From contig JASBZD010000006.1 in assembly GCA_029983595.1 (NCBI GenBank), positions 1 through 27,699 on the forward strand: a stretch of DNA of 27,699 bases, read 5' to 3'. Shown one piece after another: positions 24,245 through 27,699 of the stretch. The notes beneath the pieces were generated by a model. The model saw only the letters and a list, made by a program, of their open reading frames with translations. It had not been told where the DNA came from and searched no databases. This stretch comes from Peptoniphilaceae bacterium. Lineage in GTDB: Bacteria > Bacillota > Clostridia > Tissierellales > Peptoniphilaceae. The stretch's first letter is position 1. The number at the start of each line of letters is the position of its first letter. The translations under genes and the position numbers were made by a program.

Positions 24245-25480
24245 CTAAATAAAGAATGTAAATGCAGTTATTATAAATATATTTACAAAGTCTATAAACA
24301 TCCCACCTACTATTGGTAAAACGAAAAATGCTGTACGTGATGGAATGAATTTATCTACTACAGATTCCATATTAGCTACCCCATTAGGTGTTGCACCCAT
24401 ACCAAATCCGCAGTGTCCAGCTGCTAATACTGCTGCATCGTAATTTTTTCCCATTACTTTAAATGTAATAAATCTTGCATATACATACATTAATATAGTT
24501 TGACCAAGCATTAGAATTGCTAATTGACCAAATAAGTCTAATAATTCCCAAAGTCTTACTGTCATTAATGCCATTGCTAAGAAAATATTTAATCCTACTG
24601 AACCAACTATTTCTACCTCTTCAACTGGTACAAAATCACGATTTGATTCTAATCTCTTATCAGATAAATATCTAGCAAATATACCTATAAACATAGCTCC
24701 AATATATGCTGGAAGTTTTGCTTTATCAGTTACATTAGCCAAAAGACCATTTAGGAAATTTGTAATATATGACCCAAAGAACATTGCTACTAAAATTACA
24801 AAAAATCCCATATTGATTTTATCGCCATCTAATACTCTAGCTTCTCCACCTAATAAACTAGTATCCACATCAGTTTCATAAGATTCTTTTTGTTTCTTTT
24901 CAACTAAATTATTTTTCATTATTAGTGAGTTAGCTAATGGTCCACCCATTAATGATCCAGTAATTAAACCAAATGTCGCTGCTGTAACAGCAAGAGTATT
25001 TATACCGGATATTCCAGTGGCTCTTTCTATTTCAGGTGCTATAGCCGCTGCTGTACCATGTCCTCCTGACATCGGTGTAGACCCTGTCATAAGCGCCATT
25101 CCTGGCTCTACCCCAATAAGTGTTCCTAGTCCTAAAGCTAATACGTTTTGTAAAAAAACTAAAACTGCAGCTAATACTAAGAATTTTAAAACGTTAGGTC
25201 CAGTAGCTTTTGGAAGGATTTATGGACTAGCTCCAAATCCGATACTTGTAAAGAAAATAATCATAAAAAAAGACTGTAAAGTCGTATCAAATTCGAATGC
25301 TAAAATTTCGTTGACTCTTAGTATAGTGTGGATTATAGAAAATATAAGTCCACCTATAACTGGAGAAGGAATTGCAAAATCTCTAAAAAATTTAACTTTG
25401 GATCTTAAAAATCTACCTAGTAACAAAAAAATAATTGCAAATCCAACCGTTTGAATCATGTCCATTTCAATAGTTTTCAA
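24245..25480 (-). pseudogene. gltS: Sodium/glutamate symporter gene with one in-frame stop codon
   Basis: The whole stretch is one reading frame of 411 codons, close to the 401 of E. coli GltS, broken only by TAA at 25222-25220 (codon 87). Before it come GRFLRSKVKFFRDFAIPSP and FFTSIGFGASP; after it ILPKATGPNVLKFLVLAAV, then GSTPMSGGHGTAAA, ATFGLITGSLMGGP, NYDAAVLAAGHCGFGMGATPNG and GMFIDFVN, all family hallmarks. The codon aligns with a poorly conserved position where AAA (Lys) would be a one-base change from TAA. The start is TTG, with AAGGAGG 7 bases upstream. The next internal ATG (25099, codon 128) would give a product lacking the first membrane segments. GltS imports glutamate with sodium. 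Nonsense mutation, strain variation or base-call error are all possible. Confidence 0.9.
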
Positions 25481-25487
25481 ATTATTA

Positions 25488-25494
25488 CCTCCTT
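25488..25494 (-). promoter_or_regulatory. Ribosome binding site deciding the TTG start of gltS
   Basis: A strong AAGGAGG on the minus strand is 7 bases before TTG 25480. The first in-frame ATG (codon 6) is further away, so TTG is preferred. Confidence 0.75.
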
Positions 25495-25501
25495 CTATTT
25501 T

Positions 25502-25530
25502 AGTATATCAGAAAAATATATATTTAACAA
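25502..25530 (-). promoter_or_regulatory. Promoter of gltS
   Basis: On the minus strand, -35 TTGTTA (25530-25525), a 17-base spacer ending in TGA, and -10 TATACT (25507-25502) form a promoter with an extended -10 (TGn). It sits between the enolase terminator and the gltS ribosome binding site. Confidence 0.65.
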
Positions 25531-25556
25531 AATATAGGTTGATTTTAATTAAAAAA

Positions 25557-25577
25557 ACCGCAGGTATTTCCCGCGGT
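25557..25577 (-). terminator. Terminator after eno
   Basis: On the minus strand an 8-bp stem (ACCGCGGG / CCTGCGGT, one G-U pair) with loop AAATA is followed by seven Ts. It is among the most GC-rich short stretches of the window and closes the gpmI-eno operon. Confidence 0.85.
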
Positions 25578-25597
25578 AATATCTAGCTTTTAAACTA

Positions 25598-26893
25598 TTA
25601 TTTATTTTTTAGATTATAAAAAGTATTTAAACCTTTATACTGTGAAATTTCAATAAGTTGGTCTTCAATTCTAAGAAGTTGGTTATATTTAGCTACTCTA
25701 TCAGTTCTTGATGGAGCACCAGTTTTAATTTGACCAGCATTTGTAGCTACAGCAAGATCTGCGATAGTTGTATCTTCAGTTTCACCAGATCTATGAGAAA
25801 TAATAGCAGTATATCCATGAGTTTTAGCAAGTTCTATAGCATCTAAAGTTTCAGTTATTGTACCAATTTGGTTAAGCTTAATTAAAATAGAGTTAGCTAT
25901 GTTTTTTTCTATCCCTTCTTCTAATCTCTTAGTATTAGTTACGAATAAATCATCTCCTACTAGTTGAATTTTTTCTCCTAATCTTTCAGTTAATTTTTCC
26001 CAAGTTTCCCAATCATCTTCTGAAAGACCATCTTCGATTGAAATTATAGGATATTTTTCTACAAGATTTTCATAATATTCAATTAATTCTTCTCCAGTAA
26101 ACACTTTATCTTCACCGACAAAAGTATATATTTTTTTATCAGCATCATATAACTCAGTTGCTGCTACATCTAGGGCGATTCTTACTTCTTTTCCAGGTTC
26201 ATAACCAGCTTTTTTAATAGCTTCTACTATAGTTTGTAAAGCTTCTTCGTTAGATGTAAGATTTGGCGCAAATCCACCTTCATCCCCTACTGCAGTAGAT
26301 AATCCTCTATCTTTTAATACTGCTTTTAGATTATGAAATATTTCAGCACAAGTTCTTAGAGCATCTTTAAAACTTTCTGCTCCTACAGGCATTATCATAA
26401 ATTCTTGTATATCTACGTTATTATCAGCATGTTCTCCGCCATTTAGGATATTCATCATTGGAACTGGAAGAGTTTTAGAGTTTACTCCACCTAAATATTG
26501 ATAAAGTGGTAAATCTAATTCGTCAGCTGCTGCACGAGCTACAGCCATTGAAATACCTAAAATCGCGTTAGCTCCATATTTAGATTTATTCTCTGTACCA
26601 TCTGCTGCAATTAAAGCCATGTCAACACCGATTTGGTCAGTCACTTCATAACCAATTATAGTTTCCGCTAAATCTTCATTTACATTTTCTACAGCTTGAG
26701 ATACACCTTTTCCTAAAAATCTTGATTTATCGTTATCTCTAAGTTCTACAGCTTCATGTGCTCCAGTAGATGCTCCTGATGGAACTATCGCTCTACCATA
26801 TCCGCCATCTTCAGTAAAAACTTCCACTTCAACAGTAGGGTTTCCACGAGAGTCTAACACTTCTCTACCATAAACTTCAATAATTTCGCTCAT
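25598..26893 (-). CDS. eno: Enolase
   Basis: This 431-residue cytoplasmic enzyme interconverts 2-phosphoglycerate and phosphoenolpyruvate. It opens with VYGREVLDSRGNPTVEVEV and IVPSGASTGAHEAVELRD. The active-site region shows MNILNGGEHADNNVDIQEFM, GDEGGFAPN, the magnesium ligands Asp in ALDVAATE, Glu in SIEDGLSEDDW and Asp in LVGDDLFVTN, and SHRSGETEDTTIADL. Length and motifs are typical and intact. It follows gpmI after an 11-base gap, with an AGGAG site, so the two sequential steps of lower glycolysis are co-expressed. Confidence 0.98.
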   Translation of the reverse strand: MSEIIEVYGREVLDSRGNPTVEVEVFTEDGGYGRAIVPSGASTGAHEAVELRDNDKSRFLGKGVSQAVENVNEDLAETIIGYEVTDQIGVDMALIAADGTENKSKYGANAILGISMAVARAAADELDLPLYQYLGGVNSKTLPVPMMNILNGGEHADNNVDIQEFMIMPVGAESFKDALRTCAEIFHNLKAVLKDRGLSTAVGDEGGFAPNLTSNEEALQTIVEAIKKAGYEPGKEVRIALDVAATELYDADKKIYTFVGEDKVFTGEELIEYYENLVEKYPIISIEDGLSEDDWETWEKLTERLGEKIQLVGDDLFVTNTKRLEEGIEKNIANSILIKLNQIGTITETLDAIELAKTHGYTAIISHRSGETEDTTIADLAVATNAGQIKTGAPSRTDRVAKYNQLLRIEDQLIEISQYKGLNTFYNLKNK

Positions 26894-26904
26894 TTAATTC
26901 TCCT

Positions 26905-27699
26905 TTAATTTTTAATAAGTAAACTTTCGCCTTCCATCTCTGAAGGTTTTGAAAGTCCCATCATCTCTAACATAGTAGGTGAAACATCACATAATCTTCC
27001 ACCACTTTTTAAAGAATATCCTTTATCATAATTATATAAAACTAGCATAACAGGGTTTGTCGAATGGGCAGTGATAATATTTCCCTCTTCATCATGCATA
27101 TAGTCACAATTTCCATGATCAGCAGTAATTAAACAGTCTCCACCAACTTCTTTAATTTTATCTAGAATTCTCTTTAAGTTTGAGTCTACAGTTTCCACAG
27201 CTTTTATTGCCGCTTCCATCACTCCAGTATGACCAACCATATCTCCATTAGCAAAATTTAGTAATATAAAATCATATTTTTCGCTATCGATAGCTTCAAG
27301 GACTTTATCAGTAATCTCATTAGCACTCATCTCAGGTTTTAAATCAAAAGTAGCAACTTTAGGAGATGGAATTAGAATTCTATCTTCTCCTTCAAATTTT
27401 TCTTCGATTCCACCATTAAAAAAGTACGTAACATGAGCAAATTTTTCTGTTTCTGCTATTCTAAGTTGGTTTAAACCCTTTTTAGATAGATATTCACCCA
27501 TTGTCATTTCTGGCGCTTTATTAGTATAAGCTACTTTTACATTTTGTAAATCAGAATCATATACTGTCATAGTTACAAAATCTACATCTACAACTTTTTC
27601 ACGTTCAAATCCATCAAACTCTTTTTCAGAAATTGCACGAGTTAGCTGTCTAGCTCTATCAGGTCTAAAATTATAAAATATTACAGAATCTCCATCTTC
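26905..27699 (-). CDS. gpmI: 2,3-bisphosphoglycerate-independent phosphoglycerate mutase, C-terminal part (5' end beyond the window)
   Basis: The open frame continues to the window edge: I translated 27699-27571 as EDGDSVIFYNFRPDRARQL and onward to DFVTMTVYDSD, which joins the rest in frame. The enzyme swaps 3- and 2-phosphoglycerate using two manganese ions. The visible 264 residues include the phosphoglycerate-binding FNFRPDRARQ-type segment (here YNFRPDRARQLTRA), SPKVATFDLKPEMSA, NFANGDMVGHTG and the metal ligands of ITADHGNCDYM and AHSTNPV. About half of the usual 510 residues, including the N-terminal phosphatase-domain part with the nucleophile Ser, lies outside. It is upstream of and co-directional with eno. 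Confidence 0.96.
   Translation of the reverse strand, partial: EDGDSVIFYNFRPDRARQLTRAISEKEFDGFEREKVVDVDFVTMTVYDSDLQNVKVAYTNKAPEMTMGEYLSKKGLNQLRIAETEKFAHVTYFFNGGIEEKFEGEDRILIPSPKVATFDLKPEMSANEITDKVLEAIDSEKYDFILLNFANGDMVGHTGVMEAAIKAVETVDSNLKRILDKIKEVGGDCLITADHGNCDYMHDEEGNIITAHSTNPVMLVLYNYDKGYSLKSGGRLCDVSPTMLEMMGLSKPSEMEGESLLIKN

Noticed and set aside
25220..25222. Recoding of the gltS stop (selenocysteine or pyrrolysine)
   Set aside because: The stop is TAA. Selenocysteine uses TGA and pyrrolysine TAG, and no hairpin is seen next to it.
25017..25454. Plus-strand open frame opposite gltS (145 residues)
   Set aside because: It is the complement of conserved GltS codons and has no family resemblance or ribosome binding site.
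24245..25480. gltS as two separate genes (86 and 284 residues)
   Set aside because: Both pieces are in the same frame, and the 40 codons between them encode normal GltS sequence. One interrupted gene is the better reading.

Overview
The window is AT-rich (roughly 30% GC by eye) and densely packed. Its gene content and strong AGGAGG-type ribosome binding sites point to a low-GC anaerobic Firmicute. The Rnf subunit C, adenosylcobalamin-dependent ribonucleotide reductase, FtsEX with an M23 hydrolase and CtpA, and proofreading-less PolA fit an anaerobic coccus of the Peptoniphilaceae/Tissierellia type; that taxonomic placement is inference. Most genes lie on the minus strand. I see no tRNA, rRNA, CRISPR array, insertion sequence or prophage. 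This is mostly core chromosome with a small accessory stretch around 20.6-25.5 kb.

Reading the minus-strand blocks in their own direction of transcription: (a) 15.0-10.9 kb is a cell-division/envelope operon, ftsE-ftsX-M23 hydrolase-ctpA, closed by a terminator at 10903-10924. (b) 10.8-0.4 kb is a long DNA-repair-led operon, uvrB-uvrA-polA-coaE-lytic transglycosylase-peptide-binding lipoprotein, with almost every junction overlapping. It starts from a good promoter at 10859-10887 and probably has an internal promoter before polA. The window then ends in the first 98 codons of rnfC. (c) 15.1-16.85 kb is a plus-strand pair, 5-formyltetrahydrofolate cyclo-ligase and a CofE-like glutamyl ligase, divergent from ftsE across a 16-bp palindrome. 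(d) 19.05-16.9 kb is the class II ribonucleotide reductase, with two NrdR-type boxes in its leader. (e) 21.6-19.2 kb is a free-methionine-sulfoxide reductase (frameshifted), a macro-domain protein and a BrnQ-type transporter. (f) 22.7-21.7 kb is an ECF transporter S component overlapped by a uracil-DNA glycosylase family gene. (g) 22.8-24.2 kb is a MarR-family regulator and a membrane-anchored protein of unknown function, coupled on the plus strand behind a perfect 16-bp palindrome. (h) 25.5-24.2 kb is a sodium/glutamate symporter gene interrupted by one in-frame TAA. (i) 27.7-25.6 kb is the end of gpmI followed by eno, the glycolytic pair.

The points most worth following up are the two single-base lesions (a one-base loss in the methionine-sulfoxide reductase gene and a nonsense codon in gltS) within about 4 kb; the paired NrdR boxes four helical turns apart; the MarR palindrome with its tightly coupled unknown partner; the CofE-like ligase coupled to a folate-salvage gene in a genome type not known to make F420; and an orphan peptide-binding lipoprotein translationally coupled to a lytic transglycosylase. 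I found no clear case of a wholly new multi-gene system.
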